A DNA stretch of 64,000 nt, from positions 620,001-684,000 of the forward strand of contig NZ_ABJL02000007.1 in assembly GCF_000172175.1 (NCBI RefSeq), in the 5' to 3' direction. Positions 42,216 to 50,948 of this stretch are shown in pieces. This DNA comes from Bacteroides intestinalis DSM 17393. GTDB lineage: Bacteria; Bacteroidota; Bacteroidia; Bacteroidales; Bacteroidaceae. The notes under the pieces were generated by a model that saw only the letters and a list, made by a program, of their open reading frames with translations, did not search any database and was not told the DNA's origin. The position numbers were made by a program, and so were the translations under genes. Numbering within the stretch: the first letter of the stretch is position 1; each line of letters starts with the position of its first letter.

Positions 42216-43976
42216 TTATTTTTTGAAGTAGTTGAATCGTATCATCTCATCCGATATATCATAAGCTTCTTTTGCTAAGTCCACCTCCTCCGGTGTATAG
42301 CCTTCTCCTTCCACATTCATCTGTGAACCTACGGCAAAACCTTTCTTGTTGGGGGTGAGAATGCTTTCTCCAAGTCCGGTCCAGTAGTAATCGTCAAGCT
42401 GGAGCAGGTTCAGCAGGGTGGGATACATGTCTATTTGTCCCATGACCTTATCATAGCGCATGCTTACAGGAGAATTGACAACGATGAAAGGAGTAAAAGG
42501 TTTGTCGGATACAATATCTTTGCCGCCGGGGCTTTCGCATAATTCCGTTCGATAATATGCCAGACCTTCGTGGTCACCCGTTATTACAATTAGTGTTTCT
42601 TTATATTGCGGAAGAGTTTTCAGATATTCTACGAATTTGCCGATTGCTTTATCTGTATAACGGGCAGTCGTCATATAGTCACCCATTTTTTCCGGAATGC
42701 CGGAAGAGAATGAAACTTCTCTCAATTGTTTCGGTAATATGAATGGAGCATGGCCGGAATAAGTAATGAGTTGCATATATGCATTTTCTCCTTTTTTCCA
42801 TATCTCCCCCTTTTCTATTTTTTCTTGGCATTGTGCAAAGAACGAACCGTCTCCGGTGCGTTTGTGTGTGCCGAAAGCTTCAGTCAATTTAAAGTCATGA
42901 TAAGCGATGATGGTATCTATGCCGAAACTTTGGGCTATGGGGCCTTGATTCCAGGTTGACAATTTATCAATGGTTAACAGGTAGTTGCGTGAATGATTCT
43001 TTTCGCGCATGGCTTTCTGTAATGACGGATAAATATGATTGGGATATTGGCTGCTGTAAGTACCGCTATTGATGGGCAGTAATCCGGTGCAAAGCATGAG
43101 CTGTGCATCAATGGAACGTCCGCCTTTTACCTGAGTCAGTACGTGTGGAGCATAGAGAGTGGTAGAGTCTTTCAATAGTTTATTCATATAGGGGGTGATC
43201 TCCTGTCCCTCCACTTCTTTTTCTAACACCCAGCTTTCTAATGATTCTGCTAAAATAACGATACAATTGGTGCGACGATTGGTACTATCGCTGATTAATG
43301 CGGCTTCATGTTTCGGCTTTGCACTTAACCATTCTTGTATTTTGGCTTCCAATTCGGGAGTCAACTGTTGTTGCGGTCCTATCAAGTCATAACATAGACT
43401 ACCGAAAATCGTATAAATAGAAGGGCCGCTTGAACATAAATAGGCTTTATCACGATACTTCCCGTAAGCCTTTGAGAATCCGCCTTTCATAAGGGTTACT
43501 GTTCCAAAAATACAGATAATAACTACAAGTATTCCTACATAAGGAAGAGCCCGAACCGGGCGTTTCAGATGTGATGTTTTGGTGCGTAGGTGAATTATAG
43601 CTGCTATAAGGGTGGATAATGGGAAAAGTGAATCATACCACCGGAGAGAGTCAATCACGCTACCTGTGAAATCGGCTAAGTTTCCTGATAGTCCATAACT
43701 GTTCAATGGTATAGCTGTATAGTAGGTCCTGAAATACATAAGGTTAGCTATCAACAGAAAGTCTAGTAAAAGCATGATGAAAGTTTCCGTTTTCCACATT
43801 CGGAAAAAGGCATAGGGGATAAGTAATATAAACGTGGCTATCAGTTTGGTTGTATAACATTCAACTGTAGAAAGAGAGGCAAACGTTGTGGGAATACACC
43901 ACAGAATGTCGAATAATATGAATTTAAGAAAAATAGTAACTCCAAATGTCAGTATGGACTTATCAATCTTTGTCAT
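42216..43976 (-). CDS. LTA-synthase-like sulfatase-superfamily membrane transferase
   Basis: The protein has 586 residues from MTKIDKSIL. About five transmembrane helices occupy residues 1-~175. The extracytoplasmic domain is of the alkaline phosphatase/sulfatase superfamily (IVILAESLESWV, VKGGRSIDAQLMLCTG, IVITGDHEGLAYY). The nucleophile position in GGRSIDAQ appears to be Ser, where LtaS and EptA enzymes have Thr. Such proteins transfer phosphoglycerol or phosphoethanolamine to lipids or glycans. Its position beside the LOS genes suggests LOS or lipid A decoration. A longer frame starts at 44045, but the -7 box lies within that extension, so 43976 is chosen. Confidence 0.82.
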   Translation of the reverse strand: MTKIDKSILTFGVTIFLKFILFDILWCIPTTFASLSTVECYTTKLIATFILLIPYAFFRMWKTETFIMLLLDFLLIANLMYFRTYYTAIPLNSYGLSGNLADFTGSVIDSLRWYDSLFPLSTLIAAIIHLRTKTSHLKRPVRALPYVGILVVIICIFGTVTLMKGGFSKAYGKYRDKAYLCSSGPSIYTIFGSLCYDLIGPQQQLTPELEAKIQEWLSAKPKHEAALISDSTNRRTNCIVILAESLESWVLEKEVEGQEITPYMNKLLKDSTTLYAPHVLTQVKGGRSIDAQLMLCTGLLPINSGTYSSQYPNHIYPSLQKAMREKNHSRNYLLTIDKLSTWNQGPIAQSFGIDTIIAYHDFKLTEAFGTHKRTGDGSFFAQCQEKIEKGEIWKKGENAYMQLITYSGHAPFILPKQLREVSFSSGIPEKMGDYMTTARYTDKAIGKFVEYLKTLPQYKETLIVITGDHEGLAYYRTELCESPGGKDIVSDKPFTPFIVVNSPVSMRYDKVMGQIDMYPTLLNLLQLDDYYWTGLGESILTPNKKGFAVGSQMNVEGEGYTPEEVDLAKEAYDISDEMIRFNYFKK

Positions 43977-44003
43977 AATAAAGCGTATATTGATATCTGG
44001 GCG

Positions 44004-44011
44004 CAAAGGTA
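44004..44011 (-). promoter_or_regulatory. -7 box for the LTA-synthase-like gene
   Basis: TACCTTTG followed by CGCCC matches TAnnTTTG, 27 bp from the ATG at 43976. TTTC lies about 20 nt upstream at the -33 position. Confidence 0.65.
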
Positions 44012-44137
44012 CAATATATTTTTTCGAAATCATTCTGTAATTCATATAAATGACTCACAGTGTCCATTAATTGAGGGTTGCATAGATAAATCTCGTTAAT
44101 ATTAATTTTATCTTCTTCTTCTTAAAGATATTTCTTG

Positions 44138-44145
44138 TATCTTTG
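44138..44145 (+). promoter_or_regulatory. -7 box for the MsbA-like gene
   Basis: TATCTTTG followed by TGCCCC matches TAnnTTTG, 26 bp before the ATG at 44172. Confidence 0.6.
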
Positions 44146-44171
44146 TGCCCCTAATTCATTAATACCAAGCA

Positions 44172-46013
44172 ATGAGGGAATTTCTGCAACTGATGCGACG
44201 TTTTGTGTCGCCTTATAAAAAGTATATAGGATGGGCAGTCCTGCTCAATGTTTTATCGGCTGTTTTCAACGTTTTTTCATTTACGTTATTGATTCCAATT
44301 CTGAATATCCTGTTTAAGACGGGTGATGGTTCACAGGTTTACCACTATATGGAGTGGGGAAGTGACAGCTTGAAAGATGTGGCGATTAATAACTTCTATT
44401 ACTTTGTCACCCGATTGATTGAAACGCACGGACCAACAATGACGCTTCTGTTCATGGGGCTTTTCTTGGCCTTTATGACTATGCTGAAAACCTCTTGTTA
44501 CTTCGGTTCTTCCGCCATCATGATTCCTTTGCGTACAGGAGTTGTTCGCGATATCCGTATCATGGTTTATTCCAAAGTAATGCATTTGCCGCTTGGCTTT
44601 TTCTCGCAGGAGCGGAAAGGAGATATCATTGCCCGTATGAGTGGTGACGTGGGTGAGATTGAAAACTCTATTACCAGTTCGCTGGACCTGTTGCTGAAGA
44701 ATCCTATTCTGATTCTACTTTATTTCTCGACACTTATTATCACCAGTTGGCAGCTGACCTTGTTTACTGTAGTGGTGCTTCCCGGAATGGGTTGGTTGAT
44801 GGGGAAAGTCGGCAAAAAACTGAAACGTCAGTCTTTGGAAGCTCAGGGCAAATGGAGTGATACAATGTCGCAACTGGAAGAGACTCTGGGAGGTTTACGA
44901 ATCATCAAAGCCTTTATTGCTGAGGATAAGATGGTGGACCGTTTTACCAAGTGCAGTAATGAGTTGCGTGATGCGACTAATAGGGTAGCTATCCGTCAGG
45001 CTTTGGCTCACCCGATGAGTGAGTTCTTGGGAACACTTCTTATCGTATTGGTACTGTGGTTTGGTGGTATATTAATTTTGGGTAATGATCACTCTTCGCT
45101 GGAAGCTCCTACATTCATCTTCTACATGGTTATCCTTTATAGTATCATCAACCCGTTGAAAGAATTTGCGAAAGCAGGATATAACATCCCGAAAGGTTTG
45201 GCTTCTATGGAGCGTGTGGATAAGATTCTGAAAGCAGAGAATCCTATTAAAGAACCTGCAAACCCGAAGCCTTTGCATGGAATGAATCATGAGATTGAGT
45301 TTAAAGATGTTTCTTTCAGCTATGATGGAAAGAGGGAAGTTCTGAAACATATAAATCTGGTTGTGCCTAAGGGACAGACCATTGCATTGGTAGGTCAGTC
45401 TGGTTCAGGTAAGTCTACCTTAGTTGATTTGTTGCCACGTTATCACGATATACACTTCGGTGAAATCAGGATTGATGGCGTTAATATTAAAGATTTCCGA
45501 ATTCATGATTTGCGTGGTTTGATAGGGAATGTAAATCAGGAGGCTATCCTGTTTAATGATACATTCTTCAATAATATCGCTTTCGGTGTAGAAAATGCTA
45601 CCATGGAGCAGGTTGTTGAGGCAGCGAAGATTGCAAATGCTCACGACTTCATCATGGAAACAGAACACGGGTACGATACAAGTATCGGTGACCGTGGTGG
45701 CAAACTTTCCGGAGGACAACGCCAACGTGTCAGCATAGCCCGTGCCATCTTGAAGAATCCGCCTATCCTTATTCTTGATGAAGCTACTTCTGCTCTTGAT
45801 ACAGAATCTGAACGTCTGGTGCAGGAGGCTTTGGAACGTCTGATGAAAACGCGTACCACAATTGCTATTGCCCACCGTCTTTCTACAATTAAGAATGCAG
45901 ATGAAATTTGTGTGCTTTATGAAGGAGAAATTGTGGAAAGAGGTAAGCATGAGGAACTGCTGGAGAAAGACGGATATTATAAACGGTTGAATGATATGCA
46001 GTCTCTGTCTTAA
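44172..46013 (+). CDS. ABC transporter, fused permease/ATPase (MsbA-like lipid exporter)
   Basis: The 613 residues have a six-helix transmembrane domain (about 1-330) and a C-terminal ATPase. Walker A is GQSGSGKST, the signature is LSGGQRQRVSIARAI and Walker B is ILILDEATSALD. The switch histidine is in IAIAHRLSTIKNAD. It matches the MsbA/MdlB group that flips lipid A-core across the inner membrane. Placed at the edge of the LOS glycosyltransferase cluster, it fits LOS export, though a multidrug role cannot be excluded. It is transcribed alone. Confidence 0.9.
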   Translation: MREFLQLMRRFVSPYKKYIGWAVLLNVLSAVFNVFSFTLLIPILNILFKTGDGSQVYHYMEWGSDSLKDVAINNFYYFVTRLIETHGPTMTLLFMGLFLAFMTMLKTSCYFGSSAIMIPLRTGVVRDIRIMVYSKVMHLPLGFFSQERKGDIIARMSGDVGEIENSITSSLDLLLKNPILILLYFSTLIITSWQLTLFTVVVLPGMGWLMGKVGKKLKRQSLEAQGKWSDTMSQLEETLGGLRIIKAFIAEDKMVDRFTKCSNELRDATNRVAIRQALAHPMSEFLGTLLIVLVLWFGGILILGNDHSSLEAPTFIFYMVILYSIINPLKEFAKAGYNIPKGLASMERVDKILKAENPIKEPANPKPLHGMNHEIEFKDVSFSYDGKREVLKHINLVVPKGQTIALVGQSGSGKSTLVDLLPRYHDIHFGEIRIDGVNIKDFRIHDLRGLIGNVNQEAILFNDTFFNNIAFGVENATMEQVVEAAKIANAHDFIMETEHGYDTSIGDRGGKLSGGQRQRVSIARAILKNPPILILDEATSALDTESERLVQEALERLMKTRTTIAIAHRLSTIKNADEICVLYEGEIVERGKHEELLEKDGYYKRLNDMQSLS

Positions 46014-46173
46014 ATAGGAAACTCTGAACTTAAGAGGCTAATAATTTCGATTTTGTCAGCACAAAGGATAAATAAATCCAGAATGCTTGGGATATGCTCG
46101 TTCTCACTGCCGGAAGCGGGTATCAGTCCTTGTTTTGTAGACTTTAATAAACAAAGGAAAAGAGAATGAAGGC

Positions 46174-46809
46174 TTATTTTCTTCCGAAATCAGCAGGTAT
46201 TTCTCCCCACTGCTTGGTTTCCCATTTTAGAATTTTGGTAGTATACGTATTTTCGCGTAACCACTTCTCAGCACGTTCTATTAGTTTGAAAAGTTCTTCT
46301 GTCTTAGGTTCACGTGGTAGTTTCGTTTTGCATTTCTTCTGCTTGATCCAACTGATAGCATTCACGCTGTCACTGTAAATGGGCATATCGAAGCCTTTCT
46401 GTTTTAGTAGGGCAAGTCCGTGGACGATAGCAAGAAACTCACCGATATTATTTGTACCATATACCGGACCGAAATGAAATATTTCTTGTCGGCTAGCCAC
46501 GTGTACGCCACGATATTCCATAGCTCCGGGATTGCCGCTACAGGCAGCATCTACGGCAAGGCTATTCTCTACGACAGATGAGGGAAGAGGGGCATTCACA
46601 TCTTTCTTTTGGGCGGGAACAGTCGGAGAGGATCGTTTGATATATTCATACGGAGAAGATGCAAAGGCCTTTTCCGCTTCTTCGCGTGTCTCGAACGACT
46701 TGTATTTCGCTCCTTCGTAGCCTTTGGTTTGTAACTGACAGTCCGTCCAGGAAGTATAAATACCCGGATTGACGCCTGACCATACAACGTAAAACTTCTC
46801 TTTACTCAT
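46174..46809 (-). CDS. RNase H family protein with viroplasmin-type N-terminal domain
   Basis: The protein has 211 residues from MSKEKFYVVWSGVNPGIYTS. The first 50 residues are a Caulimovirus-VI-like RNA/DNA hybrid-binding domain (KSFETREEAEKAF). The C-terminal RNase HI domain has the catalytic acids in VDAACSGNPGAM, NNIGEFLAIVHG, YSDSVNAISW and IPADFG. It cuts RNA in RNA-DNA hybrids. The frame could start at 46821, but the -7 box overlaps that position, so 46809 is chosen. Confidence 0.92.
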   Translation of the reverse strand: MSKEKFYVVWSGVNPGIYTSWTDCQLQTKGYEGAKYKSFETREEAEKAFASSPYEYIKRSSPTVPAQKKDVNAPLPSSVVENSLAVDAACSGNPGAMEYRGVHVASRQEIFHFGPVYGTNNIGEFLAIVHGLALLKQKGFDMPIYSDSVNAISWIKQKKCKTKLPREPKTEELFKLIERAEKWLRENTYTTKILKWETKQWGEIPADFGRK

Positions 46810-46818
46810 AATTGGGTG

Positions 46819-46826
46819 CAAAGGTA
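46819..46826 (-). promoter_or_regulatory. -7 box for the RNase H gene
   Basis: TACCTTTG followed by CACCC matches TAnnTTTG, 9 bp from the ATG at 46809; a very short leader is implied. Confidence 0.6.
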
Positions 46827-46918
46827 CAAATATATTCTATAACTTCGAACAACTTCACTCTTTCACTTGTTTCATTATATAAGACAAAAGTGATAATTAC
46901 GAAAAGAAAGGATTAAAT

Positions 46919-47527
46919 ATGATCAGAGAACGGACATTTGCCGAAGCATTGGAGCATCGGCGCAGTTATTATTCTATCAGTAACGACTCTCCGGTTCAGG
47001 ACGAGGAAATTGTACACATCATCCGTACAGCAGTGAAGTATGTGCCTTCGGCATTTAATTCGCAGACCACACGAGTAGTGCTGTTACTGGGTGATGAACA
47101 CCAGAAACTATGGAGAATTGTGAAGGATCAGTTGGAAGAACGCTTGTCCGAAGAACAATATCGCCAGTCGGAAAAGAAGATCGATACTTCGTTCTCTTGC
47201 GGATATGGCACGATACTCTTCTTTGAAGACCGCTCCATTGTGGAAGGATTACAAAAACAATTCCCTACCTATCAGGATAATTTCCCGACGTGGTCTCAAC
47301 AAACTTCTGCCATGCATCAGCTGGCCATCTGGACTATGCTCGAAGATAAAGGTCTGGGTGCTTCCCTGCAACATTATAACCCGTTGATTGACGAAGACGT
47401 ACGCAGTACGTGGCATCTTCCTGAGGCTTGGCAACTGATTGCACAGATGCCTTTCGGTACTCCTGTTGCCGAACCGGGCGAGAAAGAATTTAATGATTTG
47501 AGCGAACGCATTAAAATTTTTATCTGA
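46919..47527 (+). CDS. Nitroreductase family protein
   Basis: The 202-residue protein is a flavin-dependent nitroreductase-fold enzyme. AEALEHRRSYYSISNDSPVQ at the N terminus and YVPSAFNSQTTRVVLLLG contain the FMN-contact residues typical of the YdgI/YfhC-like group. The C-terminal LIAQMPFGTPVAEPGEKEF is also typical. It probably reduces nitro or quinone compounds with NAD(P)H. The natural substrate is unknown. It is transcribed alone, ahead of aroK. Confidence 0.88.
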   Translation: MIRERTFAEALEHRRSYYSISNDSPVQDEEIVHIIRTAVKYVPSAFNSQTTRVVLLLGDEHQKLWRIVKDQLEERLSEEQYRQSEKKIDTSFSCGYGTILFFEDRSIVEGLQKQFPTYQDNFPTWSQQTSAMHQLAIWTMLEDKGLGASLQHYNPLIDEDVRSTWHLPEAWQLIAQMPFGTPVAEPGEKEFNDLSERIKIFI

Positions 47528-47551
47528 TAGTAAATCTCTCAGAATAGAATT

Positions 47552-47577
47552 GCTTACCTTTGTACGCAAAGGTAAGC
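47552..47577. repeat. Perfect palindrome with two facing -7 boxes
   Basis: GCTTACCTTTG (47552-47562), TACG, CAAAGGTAAGC (47567-47577) is a perfect inverted repeat. TACCTTTG, a TAnnTTTG match, occurs on the plus strand at 47555-47562 and on the minus strand at 47567-47574. The plus-strand box is 19 bp before the aroK start. The palindrome could be a promoter with a built-in operator or a hairpin in the leader. Confidence 0.7.
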
Positions 47578-47581
47578 GCTT

Positions 47582-48109
47582 ATGATACGTATTTTTTTAA
47601 CCGGTTACATGGGAGCCGGTAAAACAACTTTAGGAAAGGCTTTTGCCCGCGAACTGAATATACCGTTCATCGATTTGGACTGGTATATCGAAGAACGTTT
47701 TCACAAATCCATACGTGAATTGTTCATAGAGCGGGGGGAGGCCTCTTTTCGTGAACTGGAGCGAACCATGCTACATGAAGTGGCTGAGTTTGAAAACGTC
47801 ATTATCTCGACCGGAGGCGGTACTCCTTGCTTCTTCGATAATATGGAGTACATGAACGATAACGGACAGACTGTTTTTCTGGATGTTCATCCTGACGTTC
47901 TGTTCCGTCGATTGCGAGTGGCTACGCAGCAACGTCCCATTCTGCAAGGAAAAACGGACGAAGAATTGCGGGCTTTCATAATAGAAGCCTTGGAAAAACG
48001 TGCGCCGCACTATGGTAAGGCAAGGTATCGTTTTGATGCCGGACAATTGGAAAGCCGTCGGCAAATTGCGGATTCTGTGCAGCAGTTACGTAGCTTGCTG
48101 GGCATTTAA
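47582..48109 (+). CDS. aroK: Shikimate kinase
   Basis: The 175 residues begin with the Walker A IFLTGYMGAGKTTLGKAFA. The shikimate-binding DLDWYIEERFHKSIREL and ERGEASFRELE segments follow, and then STGGGTPCF. It phosphorylates shikimate in aromatic amino acid synthesis. The ATG at 47582 follows a palindromic promoter. The family assignment is firm, and the length is typical. Confidence 0.95.
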   Translation: MIRIFLTGYMGAGKTTLGKAFARELNIPFIDLDWYIEERFHKSIRELFIERGEASFRELERTMLHEVAEFENVIISTGGGTPCFFDNMEYMNDNGQTVFLDVHPDVLFRRLRVATQQRPILQGKTDEELRAFIIEALEKRAPHYGKARYRFDAGQLESRRQIADSVQQLRSLLGI

Positions 48110-48165
48110 CCGCTTGTAAATGTGCAATTTTAGGAGGAAAACGCAATAAATATCGAGAATTATCG

Positions 48166-48173
48166 TATTTTTG
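48166..48173 (+). promoter_or_regulatory. -7 box for speA
   Basis: TATTTTTG followed by TCGCCC matches TAnnTTTG, 43 bp before the ATG at 48217. Confidence 0.55.
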
Positions 48174-48216
48174 TCGCCCTATTAAAATCAAAAAACAAAC
48201 ATCTGAGTTACAAAAA

Positions 48217-50109
48217 ATGAGAAAATGGCGTATTGAAGATTCAGAAGAGCTTTATAACATTACAGGTTGGGGCACTTCGTACTTTGGTATCAATGACAAA
48301 GGTCATGTAGTGGTGACACCTCGTAAAAACGGTGTCGGCGTCGATTTGAAAGAATTGGTGGATGAGTTGCAATTGCGAGACGTGGCGGCTCCTATGCTGA
48401 TACGTTTTCCCGATATTCTGGATAATCGGATTGAGAAGACTTCTTCGTGTTTTAGACAGGCCGCTGAGGAATACGGCTATAAAGCGCAGAACTTTATTAT
48501 CTATCCTATTAAGGTTAATCAGATGCGCCCTGTGGTTGAGGAGATTATCAGCCATGGAAAGAAATTCAATCTCGGGTTGGAAGCCGGGTCGAAGCCTGAA
48601 CTTCATGCTGTGATTGCGATAAACTCAGATTCTGACTCGTTGATTATCTGCAACGGCTACAAGGATGAGAGCTATATAGAGCTGGCTTTGCTTGCCCAGA
48701 AGATGGGAAAGCGCATTTTTCTTGTAGTAGAAAAAATGAACGAGCTAAAGCTGATAGCCAAGATGGCGAAGCAGCTGAATGTTATGCCTAATATCGGTAT
48801 TCGTATTAAATTGGCTTCTTCAGGAAGTGGCAAGTGGGAAGATTCTGGCGGTGATGCAAGCAAATTTGGACTCAGTTCCAGTGAATTGCTCGAAGCACTC
48901 GATTTTTTGGAGTCAAAAGGACTGAAAGATTGTCTAAAATTGATACATTTCCATATCGGAAGCCAGGTTACAAAAATTCGTCGCATTAAGACAGCCTTGC
49001 GCGAAGCATCCCAATTCTATGTGCAGCTTCACGCTATGGGATTCAAAGTAGAATTTGTTGATATCGGTGGAGGTTTGGGCGTAGATTACGATGGAACACG
49101 CTCGTCCAGCAGCGAAAGCAGCGTCAATTATTCCATTCAGGAATATGTGAATGATTCTATTTCTACTTTGGTGGATGCCAGTGATAAAAATGGCATTCCC
49201 CATCCCAATATTATTACGGAAAGCGGACGTGCACTGACTGCCCATCATTCCGTACTTATTTTTGAAGTGCTAGAAACCACCACTTTGCCCGAATGGGATG
49301 ATGATGAAGAAGTGACTGAGGAAGACCATGAATTGGTACAGGAACTTTATGGCATTTGGGACACGTTGAATCAAAATAGGATGCTGGAAGCTTGGCACGA
49401 TGCGCAACAAATCCGTGAAGAAGCGCTCGACCTGTTCAGTCATGGAATCGTGGATTTGAAAACACGTGCACAGATTGAGCGTCTGTACTGGTCTGTCATG
49501 CGTGAGGTGAACCAGATTGCAGGCGGGTTGAAGCATGCTCCCGATGAACTTCGCGGATTGCCGAAACTGTTGGCGGATAAATATTTCTGTAACTTCTCGC
49601 TGTTCCAGTCCCTGCCGGATTCCTGGGCTATCGACCAAATATTCCCGATTATGCCCATTCAGCGTTTGGACGAACGTCCCGACCGTGCGGCAACCTTACA
49701 GGACATTACTTGTGATTCGGATGGAAAGATAGCTAACTTTATCTCGACTAAGAATGTGGCACACTATCTGCCCACTCATTCTTTAAAGAGCAAGGAGCCT
49801 TATTATATGGGTGTGTTTCTGGTAGGTGCCTATCAGGAGATTCTGGGCGATATGCATAATCTTTTCGGCGATACGAATGCTGTGCATGTATCTGTTAATG
49901 AGAAAGGATATACCATCGAACAGGTGATTGATGGTGAAACTGTGGCGGAAGTGCTTGACTATGTTCAATATAGTCCCAAGAAGCTGGTGCGTACATTGGA
50001 GACTTGGGTGACTCAATCAGTAAAAGAGGGACGTATCTCATTGGAGGAAGGTAAAGAGTTCCTTTCCAATTATCGTTCCGGTCTGTACGGATATACCTAT
50101 TTGGAATAA
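48217..50109 (+). CDS. speA: Biosynthetic arginine decarboxylase
   Basis: The 630-residue PLP enzyme matches SpeA. The PLP lysine is Lys99 in NFIIYPIKVNQMRPVVEE. GLEAGSKPELHAVIAI, LIHFHIGSQVTKIRRI, FVDIGGGLGVDYDGT and ITESGRALTAHHSVLIFE are the fold III barrel signatures. It converts arginine to agmatine for polyamine synthesis. It lies 4 bp before argB, so the two are an operon. This links arginine use with arginine synthesis. Confidence 0.96.
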   Translation: MRKWRIEDSEELYNITGWGTSYFGINDKGHVVVTPRKNGVGVDLKELVDELQLRDVAAPMLIRFPDILDNRIEKTSSCFRQAAEEYGYKAQNFIIYPIKVNQMRPVVEEIISHGKKFNLGLEAGSKPELHAVIAINSDSDSLIICNGYKDESYIELALLAQKMGKRIFLVVEKMNELKLIAKMAKQLNVMPNIGIRIKLASSGSGKWEDSGGDASKFGLSSSELLEALDFLESKGLKDCLKLIHFHIGSQVTKIRRIKTALREASQFYVQLHAMGFKVEFVDIGGGLGVDYDGTRSSSSESSVNYSIQEYVNDSISTLVDASDKNGIPHPNIITESGRALTAHHSVLIFEVLETTTLPEWDDDEEVTEEDHELVQELYGIWDTLNQNRMLEAWHDAQQIREEALDLFSHGIVDLKTRAQIERLYWSVMREVNQIAGGLKHAPDELRGLPKLLADKYFCNFSLFQSLPDSWAIDQIFPIMPIQRLDERPDRAATLQDITCDSDGKIANFISTKNVAHYLPTHSLKSKEPYYMGVFLVGAYQEILGDMHNLFGDTNAVHVSVNEKGYTIEQVIDGETVAEVLDYVQYSPKKLVRTLETWVTQSVKEGRISLEEGKEFLSNYRSGLYGYTYLE

Positions 50110-50113
50110 GAAT

Positions 50114-50887
50114 ATGAGAGAAAAACTAACAGTAATAAAGGTGGGTGGCAAAATCGTGGAGGAAGAAGCTACCCTCCATAAGTTGTTGGATGACTTTGCA
50201 GCTATCGAGGGCTACAAAGTCCTGGTACACGGAGGTGGCCGTTCGGCCACAAAATTGGCTGCCCAACTGGGTATCGAGAGCCAGATGGTGAACGGGCGTC
50301 GTATCACGGATGCCGAAACACTGAAAGTAGTGATGATGGTGTACGGCGGACTGGTAAACAAGAATATTGTGGCCGGACTCCAGGCGCGTGGTGCCAATGC
50401 ATTGGGATTGACAGGTGCGGATATGGATGTAATCCGTTCCGTGAAACGCCCGGTGAAAGACGTTGACTATGGTTTTGTGGGTGATGTAAAGCAAGTGAAT
50501 GCAGAGTTTTTGGGTGATTTGATTCATAAAGGAGTAGTTCCCGTAATGGCTCCGCTGACGCACGACGGTGCAGGCAATCTACTGAATACAAATGCCGATA
50601 CTATTGCAGGAGAGACTGCAAAGGCCCTTGCTGCTTTGTTCGATGTGACATTGGTATTCTGTTTTGAGAAGAAGGGTGTGCTTCGTGACGAGAACGATGA
50701 CGATAGCGTGATACCTCAGATCACTCCTGCCGAATTCAAACAATACGTAGCGGATGGTGTTATTCAAGGAGGTATGATACCCAAGCTGGAGAATTCTTTT
50801 GAAGCTTTGAATGCGGGAGTGACAGAAGTGGTAATTACCTTAGCGTCAGCAATTAACGAGAATAACGGAACCTACATCAAAAAATAA
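50114..50887 (+). CDS. argB: Acetylglutamate kinase
   Basis: The 257 residues start with TVIKVGGKIVEEEATL and continue with YKVLVHGGGRSATKLAAQLG and a MVNGRRITDAETL segment, all typical of the amino acid kinase fold. It phosphorylates N-acetylglutamate in arginine synthesis. It is the second gene of the speA-argB unit, with its start 4 bp after the speA stop. Confidence 0.95.
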   Translation: MREKLTVIKVGGKIVEEEATLHKLLDDFAAIEGYKVLVHGGGRSATKLAAQLGIESQMVNGRRITDAETLKVVMMVYGGLVNKNIVAGLQARGANALGLTGADMDVIRSVKRPVKDVDYGFVGDVKQVNAEFLGDLIHKGVVPVMAPLTHDGAGNLLNTNADTIAGETAKALAALFDVTLVFCFEKKGVLRDENDDDSVIPQITPAEFKQYVADGVIQGGMIPKLENSFEALNAGVTEVVITLASAINENNGTYIKK

Positions 50888-50909
50888 TTCAAAAAGAGTA
50901 GTGATCAAC

Positions 50910-50935
50910 TGTAACTTTCCATATACTTAACCGTC
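50910..50935 (+). promoter_or_regulatory. ECF-type promoter candidate before the sigma factor gene
   Basis: TGTAAC (50910-50915) and CGTC (50932-50935) are separated by 16 bp. This is the pattern of ECF sigma promoters: an AAC-containing -35 and a CGT-containing -10. There is no TAnnTTTG box. It is 13 bp from the ATG at 50949. It suggests that the sigma factor transcribes its own gene. Confidence 0.45.
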
Positions 50936-50948
50936 ATTATTAATAGAG

